In this document: positions 35,601 to 48,677 of the stretch, in pieces
How positions within the stretch are numbered: position 1 is the first letter of the stretch
How the letters are laid out: the number at the start of each line of letters is the position of its first letter
Assembly (NCBI GenBank): GCA_033032865.1
Contig: JAWHQI010000028.1
Span: 7,149,001 to 7,213,000 of the forward strand
DNA: 64,000 nucleotides
Origin: Dactylorhiza incarnata
Lineage: Eukaryota > Streptophyta > Magnoliopsida > Asparagales > Orchidaceae
Direction of reading: 5' to 3'
Notes under the pieces: model-generated
Database searches by the model: none
What the model was told of the DNA's origin: nothing
What the model saw: the letters and a program-made list of their open reading frames with translations, nothing else
Made by a program: the position numbers and the translations under genes

Positions 35601-36456
35601 GAATAGCATGGATAAGCCCTAGATAAGAATCCAACCTGTATATCTTGGCAAACATATAAAACCTAACAGAGACATAATTATTCTTTTAGGTGACAATGTT
35701 AGTATGATAAGTTTGAGATTAATGCTATGTCAAAGTATAATAGTGATTCAATTTATAGACTTAAAATGATGTGAAGATTCTATTTGATTTGTTCTTATTG
35801 ATATCAAGATGATTCTAAGGTCTAAACTTGGAATAAATCACAATACACACATAATACACCAACCATGGTATGCAATTTATAATTCTAATTGTCATCATAT
35901 AATTCATATAAATGTGATAGAAATAGTTATTTTTAGAAGATTTTGATATGAATTATGATATATGGTTTTTAGAGAATTTTATCAAAGGACATCAATAAAT
36001 CATGGTGGTGCATGTGCATTCAATATTCAATATGATGGTAAATTCTTCCAATGCATTTTAGTGATTTTCTTTTTACTTATGAATTTTGAATAAATATGTG
36101 ATTTTTGATAGGTGAACAATAGTGATGGTGTAGATCAAGTTTGATATCAAGGAGTGAATCAAGGTACATTTTTTGTTTTGAAAAAGAAAAAGAACATATT
36201 GAAAATTGATCTTTCTTTTAGATCTTGAACTTTCTTTTAGATCATGTTATTTCTCTAATTTTGTTGATGAAGGCTAAAGTGCTAAATAGCCTAAAAACTT
36301 GATTTAATTATAATATCTTATAGCAAATTTATAGTTCAATTTATATGAATACTATATGATAATTATAGGCAATAATTTTAATATTAATAGATAGGTCACC
36401 AAAATAAAATATGACTTTGAATTTTGATCAATTTGATTTATAAACTCATTATGCTT
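32643..36456. other. AT-rich non-coding interior
   Basis: No supported coding sequence over 3.8 kb. Notable contents are the paired hairpins at 34135-34369 and one GCGCTA-type cluster at 35251-35275. It occupies the place of pol. Confidence 0.75.
34135..34369. repeat. Two hairpins with a conserved loop and different stems
   Basis: Copy 1 (34135-34195): inner arms CTTTGCAC (34142-34149) and GTGCAAAG (34177-34184). Copy 2 (34309-34369): arms AACCTC (34320-34325) and GAGGTT (34350-34355). The loops share ACAATGCT, then C or T, then ATTAAGACTTATCAG. Both have outer CCAAG / CTTGG-type closing arms. Stem sequence changed while pairing was kept. Confidence 0.7.
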
Positions 36457-38097
36457 TTAAGTGATAAAATCATATTTCCAACAATATGTAAGATTTCCAT
36501 GACATGATAGCTTAAAATAAGGTGAAACACAAAGAAAATAAAAAGGAACATTAGGCATATCATGAAGTAGAGTTTTTTGTAATTCATTTTGATTTATTTC
36601 TACTTCATGCAAATGAAAGATACTAGTGAATAAGAGATTTAGGTATCTAAAGTTGACCATATGAGATGGTTCCTTTGGGTACCCAAATATATCATATTGG
36701 TTTGTGGGTAGATAATGATGAATGGGTCCTTTCATGTGAAGCTAATGTTTCAGTTTTAATTTTGGGCCTCCATTCAAATCTTGGTTTAATGTTATTTTTA
36801 TACATCAAATTTCTTTTGTGGTTATCTTTATTTTGAAGATTATAATTGAAAGTATCGTTCATAGGAAATTTGTGAAATTTCAATTTTAAGTTGGGAAAAA
36901 CATGATTTTATAAATAATGATGATTTGGTTTTTGATTTACAAAAACTTTTTGTTTCTTATTCCCATTATTAGGTTTATTTAAGAGATTCATATTTGTATT
37001 CAACTTGCTTTTAGATATTACTTGATATTCTAAATTTGTATGTTGTGAATTCATAATTTTCATAAGCAAGTTGATTTTGGATTTTAATTCATCATTTTTG
37101 GCCTTAAGATTATCCCTAGTTTTATTATAAGCTATTGTACTATTTTTAAGAGTGGAAACAATTGAATCAATATAAGTTTGATAATTATTTCTAAATTCCT
37201 CAAATGTTTCATCCATCTCTTTGATTTCAATTTTATAACTTTTGCATGTAGCATAATTACTTCTCAAAGATGAATTTTCTAAAGATAATTTTTCATTTTG
37301 TTCTTTTACAATTAATAGTTCTTTTTCAAAATCCTTGAATTTTTCATTAATATTATTACAATCAAAACACAGTTTTATATTTTCAAATAAACTGCAAGGT
37401 GGAGAATAATCAAACACATCAATCTTTGTTTCTACATTAATTTTAGCTTTTAAGTTTTTATTTTCTATGCATAATTTTGAATTTACATTTTCTAATTTCT
37501 TAATTTTACGCTTAGTAGTTTGTAGCAATTGTAATGAAAAAATAGAATTGCAAAAGATGGAATTTGATTTCCTTACAGCGCTTTTGGATGCGGTGAAATT
37601 TGAGCATAGAGTTGCTTTGTTATCTTTATCTTTTTGACATTCATCTTCCAAAGATAAGATTTCTTCTTTTCCACTTGATGTGCTCTCCATTGATTCATCG
37701 TGAGAGGAGCTTTCTTGAACATCTGTGCAAGCTTATGTGTTCTCTAATTCTTGCATTTGTTACATACCTATAAGAGAAAAATCATACATTTCTTCAAGAA
37801 ATTTCCATACCTTGTATGCACTGGAAAAGCAATAAATCAATTTGAAAATTTCTTGAGATAAGGCACAAAAATACTATTTAAAGCCTTTGCATTTAGGTTA
37901 CATTATTTTTTATTTGTTTCATCCGCTGGTCTTACTATTGCTATATTCCATGCTTTGATATCTAAATTTTTAATAAATTTTTCAATTAACAATTTCCACC
38001 CTTTATAATTTCTCCCTTCGAATAAAGGTGGTGCAAGAGATTTTTTTTCTTCATAAAAATTTCCCCCACTAATAGAAGCGAGATCATGAGACGCCAT
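36457..38097 (-). pseudogene. gag: Sirevirus-type gag of gag-only element
   Basis: Starts MASHDLASISGGNF at 38097. The N-terminal Gag core (PPLFEGRNYKGWKLLIEKFI) stops at 37903. Decayed core sequence continues to 37690 in shifted frames. Then comes a 260-codon Lys/Glu/Asn-rich coiled-coil segment (37690-36908) and tail pieces (36883-36692, 36735-36457) with KGPIHHYLPTNQ. No CCHC knuckle is recognisable. Frameshifts at about 37900 and 36700 show it is dead. Confidence 0.75.
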
Positions 38098-38110
38098 TTG
38101 GAATAACCTA

Positions 38111-38124
38111 TCTCTGATACCACT
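38111..38124 (-). other. Primer-binding site, tRNA-iMet (gag-only element)
   Basis: The minus strand reads AGTGGTATCAGAGA, abutting the 5' LTR at 38125. Confidence 0.85.
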
Positions 38125-39279
38125 TGTTGGATCTGTAGGCGCCCTTAGAGGGGGGTGAATAAGGGTTTTAAAAATTTATGTTATATTTCGAATGACTTGA
38201 AAGAATAAGATATTAAAATAGTGCTTTTAAATAAAGATCTAAATTGTTTTATAATGAAAGTGAGGTAATAAACACTTTAGAGAAATGAAGAATAAAATCA
38301 ATTTTATTACACAAAGAGACATATGATTACTATTTATAAAATCGATTACAAAACTAGATTTCTATAATGCTAGAAATCGGAGGCGAATAATAATAACACT
38401 CTTTTTTGTTTTCTATCCTGACTCGTATCCCCACGAACTGGTAGCCCTAGCCTATCCTTCCCCGGACATGGCCTCAATCTGCTCTAGCCAATCCTTCCCC
38501 GGATATGGCCTCGAGCACCCCCTAGACCTAACCTAGATCTAGTCGCCAACACGAGGCAAGTTTCTTCCCTAAGTCCTACCCAGACCTAGTTGCCAACACG
38601 AGGCGAATCCACTAAGTGATTATAAGGATAAAGATGTGAAATAAACAACAATAATATAAAAAACTCCCTCTAAAGAACTTTTGAAGTTGGAGATGAAGGA
38701 TCGATGTAGAATAAGAGTGGTTGAAGCGATCGTCCTTCGGATATAGCGTGACGAAGTCCTCCTTCAGAATCTCTCTAAGCTTTTTGGTGGGAGATCAACT
38801 CTTGGCCGAACAAGGCTCTGGAATTATGGCACTAAACCTCTCTTCAACTTCTCTAAGGAAAATGAGAGAAGAGGGCTCCTTTTATTGGAGAGAGCGCTAG
38901 CGCCTGTGCTAACACTACCGCCGGCGCTATTCCAGTATAGCATTATTCTGCGTGTGCGTATCTTTCTTTCAAGGGAAACATTGTCGGCTTGCCTCTTGTG
39001 CTCCTCGCTACCGCCTGTGCTGTCATCTACCGCCTGGCGCTAGCGCCTTCTAAAGATGTTCCCAGAATTGCTCTAATCAAATCTAGCACCTGCGCTAGGT
39101 GCTACCGCCGACGCTAGTGGGAATCTTGGAATTTTTGACTTCAAAGTTGGGGCCAACCTTCATATGTTGTCCTTGAGTCGTATGGACTTGTTTGTCTGTA
39201 CACTTAACCACACAAGATCAAATACACATAGGATTTGTTATTCTCAAACCTAGGAGATGCGGAAGACCATTTTCTAACA
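38125..39279 (-). repeat. 5' LTR of gag-only element
   Basis: 1155 bp, visibly diverged from the 3' LTR at many sites, so older than the Athila-type and 4.1 kb LTR insertions. Its TATA position (38879-38887) reads CAATAAAA where the other LTR has CTATAAAA, so the promoter copy is probably lost. The palindrome array is at 38893-39120. Confidence 0.9.
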
Positions 39280-39284
39280 TCAAG

Positions 39285-41281
39285 CCCATGCCTTTTCTTC
39301 CACTATGGGAAGGAGTGTTTTCCTTCCTATAGGAGCTTCCATTCTTCCAGTGACCATACATGCTTTCATGGTCATACCTGTTGGAGGGAAGCAGCACCTT
39401 TTGAAAGGTGGTTTGAGGCTTAGCCTTCTCCTTGCTCTTTTCTCCACTCCCTTCTCCCACTTCCATTTTATTGAATCCTAGTCCTCTCCTATAGGTTTGA
39501 GAGGAAAAGGTGTCAATTATAAGAAGCACAGATTTGGGCTTAGAGAATTGAGCCACTAAGCTCTTTTCCTTCAGAAGCTTCACCTCAAGGTCCTTGATGA
39601 CCTTGTTCTTTTGATAGATGGGGATCAGATGGATAATTATCATCCCCTTTAGATGGCTTATTTCTCTACTCATCTGAGCCGCCGGGGTAGATGGTTTAGT
39701 GCACCTTTCCATATCCATCGTAAGGGAAGCAATTTCTTGGGCGTGTATCTTTGCCAGCTTTTTGCTCTTCTTTAGAGCTTCCAAAAGAACACCATACCTA
39801 TCAATCAATTGATTGACATCTTCCTCAGATTTTGAATTACTTCCACCAATTGATGAAGGTGCTTCAGATTCCGGGCTTGTCTCATAATCAAATGAAGAGA
39901 TGATATGAATTAGTACCTATTCATTTTCAGAGTTGTTCTGACTTGCTTCATCATCAGTGAGGGCCATGAGTCCAAATTTGATATTGTCCTCGTCATCCTC
40001 CTCTATGTCATTGTTTGAGTGAGATAGAGGGGCCCTGATTCCTAACCTAGCTGCAGGAAAGTCATCATCTCTTTTAGCTGCAAATAGCCCAATGTAGGCT
40101 TCTTCTTTGTCATCTGAATCTGAAGTTGAGGATTAAGATTCACTCCAGCTCTTCCCTTTCTTTGCTAGGAAGGATTTTACCCCCTTCCTATCCTTTTGGT
40201 GATGTGTCTTCTTATCACCTTTTTCTTTTCTTTTGACTGGATAGTCAGCAATGACATGTCCAGGCTTGCTGCAGCAATAGCAAATTATGTTATTTGAAAC
40301 ATGTTTACTAGATTTAGGTTCATACCTGTCACACTTAGGGTGCTGCCTTTCCGATCTACTGTGATCCTTCTTGGAGTGTGAGGAGGAGGAGGGTTTGTTC
40401 TTCCACTGCTTCCTCCTTATCATCTTCTTGAATTGCCTTGTGAAGGCAGCAAATTCCTCATCAAATGGGGAGCAGTTTGTCGAGGCCATCTCAGAGTTTT
40501 TACTTTCAGCAGTCCTCTTTGGAGGAGAAAGCATCTTGGCTTTGCTCTTCTTGGAGCTGTCAGCTTTGAGAGCAACATCTCTCTCCCTTGGGTGAGCCCT
40601 TGAGGAGGTGTCCTCTTCCTTTCAAGCAAATAATTGCATCTCATAAGAGAGCAGCTTCCCAAATAATGTGTGAGTGGGAGTTTCACCTAGTTTGGCCACC
40701 TCCCTAATGGCACAAATCTTTGTGTCCCAATCTCTAGTTAGAGTTCTAAGGAACTTGTCATTCAGCTCATAATCAGTGAATACTCTTTCATAAGATCTTA
40801 GCTCATTGACTATCCTGAAGAACCTTTCATAACAGATTGAGATGCTTTCTTGGCCCTGCTGCCTGAAAGCTTCATATTCCTGATTTAGTAGGAATTTTCT
40901 ATCATCCCTCACCTCAGCTGTCCCTTCCAAATATACTACTGAGGTATCCCACATTTCCTTGGTTGTATTGCAGTGCACCAAGTTCTGAAATGTGGAGTCA
41001 TCAATAGCATTAACTATGATGTTCTGGGCTCTTTTGTCGATAGTGAACAAGGTAAGTTCATCCTTGGTTAACCCATTAAATGGCTTGGCAACTCTTCTAG
41101 TTGGATCTATTGTGGAGACAGTTTGGAAAGTGAAGGGACCTTTCTTAATAGTAATGTAGATTCTAGGGTCAGATGCTTCCATAAATAGTCTAACCCTCTA
41201 CTTTCATATGCCAAAATTTGTTTTGTTGCATATGGGCAACTTCTTGGAGCCCATCTCCTTCTGCATTCCAGTGGAAGCCAT
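39285..41281 (-). pseudogene. gag: Sirevirus #2 gag
   Basis: Single frame from the ATG at 41281, equivalent to Sirevirus #1 gag. It has the core RVRLFMEASDPR, DDSTFQNLVHCNTTKEMW, zinc knuckle CYCCSKPGHVIADY (last Cys changed to Tyr, a G-to-A change) near 40260, an acidic stretch and a coiled coil (LIDRYGVLLEALKKSKKL). In-frame stops lie at about 41203-41211 (TGA and TAG where Sirevirus #1 has Trp and Gln), 40622 (TGA), 40133 (TAA) and near 39920 (TAG). The frame continues beyond the gag-only insertion at 31472. Confidence 0.85.
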
Positions 41282-41348
41282 TGGATGCAGATAAGACTAT
41301 TCCTTTGTAGAATTTGGTCAGACAGTTATGTCTTTCTTGACCAACCTA

Positions 41349-41362
41349 CCTCTGATACCACT
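41349..41362 (-). other. Primer-binding site, tRNA-iMet (Sirevirus #2)
   Basis: The minus strand reads AGTGGTATCAGAGG. The adjacent LTR edge reads CG where TG is expected. Confidence 0.8.
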
Positions 41363-41965
41363 CGATAGTTTGTTTAGGATGTAGTCTTAGTCACCTAAAG
41401 GGGGGGTGAATAGGTTTCTTTTTCTTTTGGATATAAATTAGATATTTTTCTGATTTTAAGTTAGTTATGTATCAAGCATCCAGAAACCACACTAAGATTT
41501 ATAGAGGTTCCTCAAGACAGGGTGTCTTGAGTAGTCCTCTTTCCCCCTTCACCTTTCTAACACAGAGTTAGAAAAGGCCAATACCTCCAAACTCAGTTCC
41601 AAGAGCTTACAACACAGATCCCTCAGGATCTCTCAGGTTTTCTCAAACCTTACTTCAGGCTAAACAGCCCTACCTCAGGCTCAACAGCCCTACCTCAGAT
41701 CATCCAATGATCCTACATTCAAGCTGAACACACAACTCTACTTCTTAGGCTAGGCAACCCAACACCCAGGCAACTATGCCCTACAACTCAGAACTGTTAA
41801 GTTCCTATAACAATAACAATGTATGAATAACAAAAGTAGATGGAATACACCTAATCTTCTATTGTTGAACAGCTGCAGAAGAAGTCTTGAATCTGGGATG
41901 AGTCCAATGGCCTCAACTTTGATTCTTCTGATCCTTGACTTCAGAGAAAGAGTGAGGATCAATTT
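41363..41965 (-). repeat. Sirevirus #2 5' LTR, first part
   Basis: Holds the TCACCTAAAGGGGGGGTGAATAGG block and CCTACCTCAGGC-type repeats shared with the Sirevirus #1 LTR. It is cut by the 4.1 kb LTR element and resumes at 53639-53806, which includes the TATA box (53793-53800, minus strand). Confidence 0.8.
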
Positions 41966-42701
41966 TGTAAGACCCCCCTCCCGGAACACAAAACACGGCC
42001 GAGGGGAGTCTTATGCCCAGGACAGCCGCCTTGCGGAAGCGCCAGCTCACGGGTTAGCCACCTCCACAAGACGCCTATCCCGCCGGCTAAACCAACTCAA
42101 CAGTGCCAACCCATCAATAAACTAAAACAAGAAGCCACATATAGATATATAAAATTCGCATGAGAAGAGTCCATAATTATACAAAAAAAGGTAGCTCCAT
42201 GAGCTCCTGCAAAATATATCAGAGTATCGCAAAAGATGCCCAAAGGGGCTACATCTCAAAACTACTACTCACGTCAGCCACTGCCGGTACTGAGGGTATC
42301 GCTGTCTCCGGCCCTGTCGTCCTGACCTGACTGTCCTCCTCCTGCGCCGTGCGCTGCGGCTCCAGGGCGCACTCCTAAAAAGAGGGACGTAGCAACCGTT
42401 AGTCATAAAGACTAAGTGGCTTCACATCCGCTCCCCCGGCGACTCCAAGGCACCGGGCGGTAGAATTGAAAGAAAGCTGCAATATTAGCAATAGTATACA
42501 AAACAGGTGACAGGAAGGGTTGTTCATATGTGTCGGTTGTATAAGTACCCAAGTACTTGCAATGGCACTAACAAGCTGTTCATAAGTATATATAAGTAGC
42601 AGCAGTTATAAATGCAAGTACTGGAAACAGAAAGCATAAGCAGGGTATCAAAATCGTACTAGTAACAGGACATAGATAAAGTATCACAGAGCTGAATTGA
42701 A

Positions 42702-42801
42702 CTTAACTTATAAGGATGCCCATACAAGCTTATAAGTTAAGGGTCTGCATATAAAGGTAACTCATCATATAAAGATGCCCATACAAGTTTATATGATGAG
42801 T
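42702..42801. repeat. Paired hairpins with identical 14-nt loop (left LTR)
   Basis: Hairpin 1: CTTAACTTATAAG (42702-42714), loop GATGCCCATACAAG, perfect 13-bp partner (42729-42741). Hairpin 2: ACTCATCATATAAA (42760-42773), the same loop, perfect 14-bp partner (42788-42801). The stems share no evident homology. The right LTR has both at 50249-50288 and 50307-50348. Confidence 0.9.
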
Positions 42802-45189
42802 ATCCATTGCTGTGCAATGCAATGATTATGATATGAATGCGGTGCAATGATTATGATATGAATGCGGTGCAATGATTATGATATGATGACTTCTCCATGC
42901 GCATTTGCTATGTCGACACAGACCTTTAGTTCCCACTTTTCGAGGGTAGCTAACCACTCAGGCACCCCCCGTCGTGGCCAGACGGTGGCAGTGGCACGGG
43001 CCTCGCCACTACTAGGAAGGTATGCACACTACCAGTCCTAGGCCTCGGTACGCCTCAACGCTCTTTGCTCATAGCGGAGCCCTGCGTACTGCTCGCATTT
43101 CTGCAGAGTCTTCAGGAGTGGAAGGGGGCTTTGGGAGATCAGCACCAAGAAGACGAGCCCTTCCAGTCCGAGTCTGACTGCCAGCTCCCGTCGGTGTGAC
43201 GATCGGCGAGCCCGTAGACCCGCCACCAACTATCCTCTACCGAGGATCACTACACCACCATGTGTGAAAACCTGCACAATCATACTATCACGCCCTGCCC
43301 GTAGGCCCATTCACAACCGGTGCTCACAAGCACTCATCATATTAACACGTTCTGCCCGTAGGCTCCATTCGCCACAAGTTCAACCTAGGTGAACTATTCA
43401 CATTCTTGAGAGTTTACTACCAATACGCATCATCTCGTTGTTTATCTAGCGAGGCGATCATTCATAGAAGCACGTCTTCCAAACATGCGCCAAGAGTCCC
43501 CAAGATAACGTTCGGGATTTCCAAGCATATCTCACATGTCATCGACATTCACCTCTCGCACTCAATTTACGGCTCACTCTATCACAATGAGATGTTTATC
43601 GCATTTGAGGGGTTATCACCAAACCACACTCTTCACTGGGTGATCGATCGATGTGCGCATTATTATAAACATGTCGTCAAAGTCTTTATTCGATTATTCA
43701 TCGCAATGCTTCATTCCATACATCATGCCATTCGCCCATGCTCCGCCCAATTGACCCGTAAATCTGGGCACTCATTTCCTCATTAAATTGGAGAATATAG
43801 ATTTCTCTCCCATCAATAGCCACGTCGGCATTCCTAGTTATTATTCCCAGGGCGAAGCGAAAACGAACTACGGTTGGCGAAATCACAACAAGTACCCTCC
43901 CACAACTCATGAAATTCAACAAAGGTCAGCACAATATCATCAATTCGATTTCTACCAATTATTAAGAGCGTCAGACAAGTATTATAAAAGATATCCCCAA
44001 AGATTACCGCAATTCAAACTACAACGACGCTGATTAATAAAACTGAGATTCTGGGAGTTCTACTCCACCCCCAATTAGGTGCCACCCCATTTTGGAAAGC
44101 TCTCTCCAAGGTCTACAACATTCATGTTGAGTCCTAAACCCACATCCAAGTGGATCCTACCTAAAATCTACTCCAAAGTCAACTGCAGAAACCTGGACAG
44201 CAAAATCAGCACGCACTTAAACAATTTCCCGCTTTCTGGACAGTCCACTCGACTGGACCTTAGGGAGCTACAGATCACTTCAGGAAACGGGTAACCTATC
44301 GTCGGAAAGCTCTTTCCGAGGGCTACAAAATTCATGTTGAGCCTGAAGTCTAGTTCCAGCGGGGTCAAGCCTAAAAATTGGCTCGAATCCAGCTGCGCAC
44401 AATTTCTTAATAACCAAGTACAAGTTATGAATTGAATCTGATTCAACAGGGAGCTTTCATCACATTTATCAAATAATATAACTACAATCCTAATAACAGA
44501 GAACTTTTCCTCAATTCACAAGCACTAAATGAACATATATATATGTGTTTATATATTTGAAATCCCATGACAGGGAACTAATTATTGAAATCCCATATGA
44601 AATTTAGGGCAGCCACCTTCTCTCCTCCCATGCACCCTCACAAGGCCTCCGATTATCATGAAACCAACGTCCCACGTTCGTATTGAAGCGGGGAGTCGGT
44701 TGGGGGCATTTTCGCGGCGAACGACGCCCTACGGCGAAAAAACCCTAACGCGGCCTCAACCTACGGAACTTCATTTCGCTCCCAAATCGACTCAATTGAG
44801 TCGATGCCTCGCCTAATGGATCTAAGAAAACTAGCACCAAGGGAGAGGGGTCGGAAGTCACCTCATTTTTTGGTCGCGGTTCGAGCTCCATCTTTTCTCC
44901 GAGCTCCACTCCTCCAAGCTCCACGGAGAGAAAACCCTTCACGGATCCTTGGCCAAACTCTTATGTGGGAGAGGAAATGAGGAGAGAGAAAGGAGAGGGA
45001 GAGGAAGAAAATGGAGGGTAAGAAGATGATGAATAGCTCGGGAGAGATGAAATGATGAGAATGCTCTCATCTCCTTTGGTTTAAGAGGAGAGAGATAGAG
45101 TAGTGGAAAAAGAGGGTTAGCATTAAATGCTCCCACTCCCCATGGTAAACATTGGAACTCCAGATTTGACATCCGCCTAAAAGATATGT

Positions 45190-45665
45190 TCTTCGAATTC
45201 TGCCCAGTTTTCGTCGAACGGGACACGTTTCGTCGAACGGATCGTTCGACTTTCGTCGAACGGAAGTCAATTCGTCGACCGCAGCTGGCAAAACCTTCGT
45301 CGAGCGCTGCCTAATTCGTCTACCGCCGAAACACATGATTCGCCGAACGCTGTTCCACGATACTTCGTCGAACGCAGAACCTTAGTCGAACGTCATTCGT
45401 CGAACGTCGTTCGATGATATTTCGTCGAACGCCGTTCGACAAACTTTCGTCGAACGCCGTTCGACGAACTTTCGTCAAACGCTGGCATCCTTCTTCGATC
45501 GCGGCTGCAGCAATGTTTCGTTGAACACAACCTCCTTTACTTCGCCGAACGCCTCTATCCCTTCGACTTTCGTTGAACTCTACCCCCTTCGACTTTCGTC
45601 GAACGCAGCTCCCTCTTCGATCGACTAACAGCGGCAATTTCTTTGATCGACTAATGGAGGCAATT
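45190..45665. repeat. TTCGTCGAAC palindrome array (left LTR)
   Basis: About eight exact TTCGTCGAAC motifs plus variants (TTCGCCGAAC, TTCGTCGACC) in the U3 part. The right copy is 52745-53215. No clear TATA box is visible next to it. Confidence 0.85.
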
Positions 45666-46082
45666 TAGTCGAATGGGAACAGTAAATTAGTCGACGGCAA
45701 TTTCTCTGAACGGACGGAGATTTCTAATAATGCAGACATTAACATGCTTATTATATCCAACCAGTAATTTGTTATTGAAATGAACAGAATAAACATACAT
45801 ATACATGTATATTTTATCTATCCAGATTACAAATGAAATTCACAAAATATTCATACATATATATACATATATATTTTATCCAACAGATCTCTGCTCATAA
45901 AATATGCAAGGTCAGCCAACTGAAATGATTAGGAACTAGCCCAATGAACCAAGCATATATATATATCCAAGAATTTGTTAATCCTTTCCCCCAATTAATC
46001 CAAAACCGTACACGCACTGGAAAACCCAAAATCGGGTAGTCAAAACGTCTCTGATGGGTCTAGCGCGAAACGGGATGTTACA

Positions 46083-48677
46083 AATCCAATAAACGAAGAA
46101 ACAATTTCGTCCCCGAAATTTAAGTTGGGCTTATGGGGACCGAAGATCGGATTACGAAAATTGTTCTTCCGAGCACACACCGAATCTTACCCGTCTCAGG
46201 TGAGGGCCACAACTCGTCCTTCCTACCTCACCTCAATTTCTCCCCGGTGTGCTCTCGTCATACTCCACGCACTTGGTATCCCAAGTTTTCTCAACCTCAA
46301 CGAATCAACATTCATCGCACCTTGGATCTGAATCATTCTAGGTTCAGTGAACCTGTTACGCACGAGTTTACCACTCGTGCTCCCGCACCAAATCCAGATT
46401 CCTCCTCTCAAGGAGTCATGTGTTTTAGATTTGCAAGAGTAAGTTGATTCTTCCAATCTCAGGCTTCGTTATCCAAATAACGTGCAGCACCCTTATCGTC
46501 ATCACTTGAATGTATTCAATAATTTAGCTTTCAAAGAAATCCGCCTCAAAGTCAGGCGGGTAGTCTACCAGGTAAGGTATGGGGTCACGCACATGCTTGA
46601 CACAGCCTAGGTGGCGGCTTCGTGAATGATCACCAAACAATAGCCCGGATGGCGGCCTTGGGAATTAACACCAAAGGGCCCGGACCATCCAGTTGGTCAT
46701 CTAGCGATGCGAGCAGTAATATAACAAATCTCCCAACATCTTCATTTAACCACCACGTTGCAAAACCTTAGCACTATGAGTGCTACGTTTTAAACTAATT
46801 ATCCTAAATATGTCACTTTAAGCACAACTCTTTGATCAATAATCGAATACGACTCCCACTCAACAAATTTCAAGGCGTCCCCCAAAATTTATCACGCAGT
46901 CGTCTGACCAACCATTGATCATTGAGAGGCACTACAACACTATCAAGAGAGTTCAAGTTTCCACTTATTAATCCCCATGAGGTTCTAATGATGGAACTCA
47001 TGCTATCAGGACCTAAGGACTACCACCGAGTCCTTATGTCATCCACACACTTGCCAGGATCTGACTAGTGCATAGCCGCACTCAAGGACTGCCAGTCTCA
47101 AGTACTTACCCTCACATCAGGATGTATTCATATCTTCCAAAAACATACGTCAAGAGTTCCCAATATAGTGTTCATGATTTTCAACCATCTTGCTTACGGC
47201 GAGTTAATTATTCAGAGATCACAAGCTTCCGAGGTTAAAATTACAAGGATTTAAAATCCTCAAAGAATTCCAAGACGGTACCTCTCTAGCCCAATAAACG
47301 AAGAGATAAGCCCCCATATCTCTTCGGCTGATTTTTCTTTTTCCCGTAGATACTACGTTCATGGCTTCTTCAATCTATGTTCGAATACTCATCCAAATTT
47401 TTATTCATCATAATAATCGCCTACATCTCTTTCAACCGAAATGCGCATCTAACAGTTCTACACGACAAGGGCGACTTCAACGGTAGGCTTACATCAACTA
47501 TCATTATCATAGGCTCATTCCCCAAGTAATCGTATTCGCGTAACCATTTATAAGGAATTATTGAATCAGGGGATTATTTCGAGCAAAAACCTCCCAAATT
47601 TTTATCACAACAAATAATCCCCCTCTGAACATTTCCGCCAAATTTAAGTCTCACCCATTATTACCATAAATATACAACCCAATTCATAAATTTCATTTGG
47701 GGTGATCTCAATATCATCGGCATATATCCACCAAACTTTAGGGAAGGGAAATCCTCCAAGCCTATATGGAAAATACTCACCCGAGTCTTTCAAACTTCAT
47801 GGGAACGGTTCGTCGTCATTATAGTCGTGCACATACAAGATCTCTTCTACTCCCTGCCATAAGGTTATCATTTCCAAGATATTCCTTTCTCCCGTTTTAC
47901 TAATGAAATTGCCCATCGCTCAAGGTCTGACGATACAAGCCGTACCGCTCAAGATGAAGTAAATCCTCAGAGTCATCAACTCTAAGTGTCGAAGCATTCT
48001 GACGACTCATTTGGGGACAGGCTCACCGCAACACAGCTAAGTGAAGCAATTTGTGAAGGTTTCTGAACTCTAGGACGAACCAAGTCGACATCCACTAGTC
48101 CCAATAAACGAAGAAACAAGATCAGCCCCCATACCTCCCGGCTGAGTTTCTTCCATCGCCAATACGGTACATTCACCCCATGAATGCACACAATCCTCAA
48201 GACACACATCTATGACTTGGTTTTCTACTACAACCCCTCGCATCCATGTACATGTATGGCCATCTCCTAAGACTTATTGACACCGTACATGCTTAGCGGT
48301 CTTTTACTAAGCTGATAACTGGCGACCGACACCAATGTCATCGCAATTTCCCTAATATTTGGGTAGGGGTGACATCATTACTCCATTATCCGAGGTAGAG
48401 ACCTTGGAGTGTGAGTCCTTGCACTTACACTCACGCTAAACTCTGAGCCATCCCGAAGGAGCATCCTTCTGATGACTCCAGTGAAATGTTACATCCCGCC
48501 CCAATCATCTACAAACTCTTCTGACACAATTGAATAAGTAGCACTCACATCACAAGTGAAGGTCGGACCTAATACAACCTAGCACGGTGCCGCGGATTTT
48601 AAATTGTGCGTACTAAGGCTAGACCATGCAAATGACTAGTTAAGCCTACTAAGGTATAATAGCCATAAAAGACGTAA
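46083..48677. other. Non-coding interior of Tekay/Del-like element
   Basis: No recognisable pol. It begins beside the LTR with CCAATAAACGAAGAAAC and GTCCCCGAAATT (polypurine side). The CCAATAAACGAAGA block recurs at 47291-47304 and 48111-48124, the last two followed by related AGCCCCCAT and CGGCTGA sequences. This suggests internal rearrangement or repeated 3'-end fragments. Confidence 0.7.

Larger units (their letters stand above)
31473..39279 (-). mobile_element. Gag-only Sirevirus-type element (no pol)
   Basis: 7807 bp with LTRs at both ends and the duplication TCAAG (31468-31472 and 39280-39284). Minus orientation is shown by the iMet primer site next to the right LTR and a purine tract next to the left LTR. 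The interior carries only a damaged gag (38097-36457) and about 3.8 kb of AT-rich non-coding DNA. Protease, integrase and RT are absent. The element splits the gag frame of Sirevirus #2 without shifting it. Confidence 0.92.
41966..46082 (-). repeat. 3' LTR (4117 bp) of Tekay/Del-like element
   Basis: From TGTAAGACCCCCC to GATGTTACA. Contents from left: GC-rich block, paired identical-loop hairpins (42702-42801), three copies of a ~23-bp GCAATGATTATGATATGAATGCG unit (42822-42890), long low-complexity flanks, the TTCGTCGAAC array (45190-45665) and a TA-rich outer U3. Open frames inside it are duplicated exactly in the other LTR and have no coding motif. Confidence 0.93.

Noticed and set aside
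43406..43786. A 126-codon open frame present identically at 50953-51333.
   Set aside because: It lies inside both 4.1 kb LTRs, without motifs; the identity reflects LTR homogeneity.
45320..45637. Arg-rich open frames in the TTCGTCGAAC arrays (also 3765-4070 and 52869-53186).
   Set aside because: Generated by the repeated motif itself; not conserved as protein.
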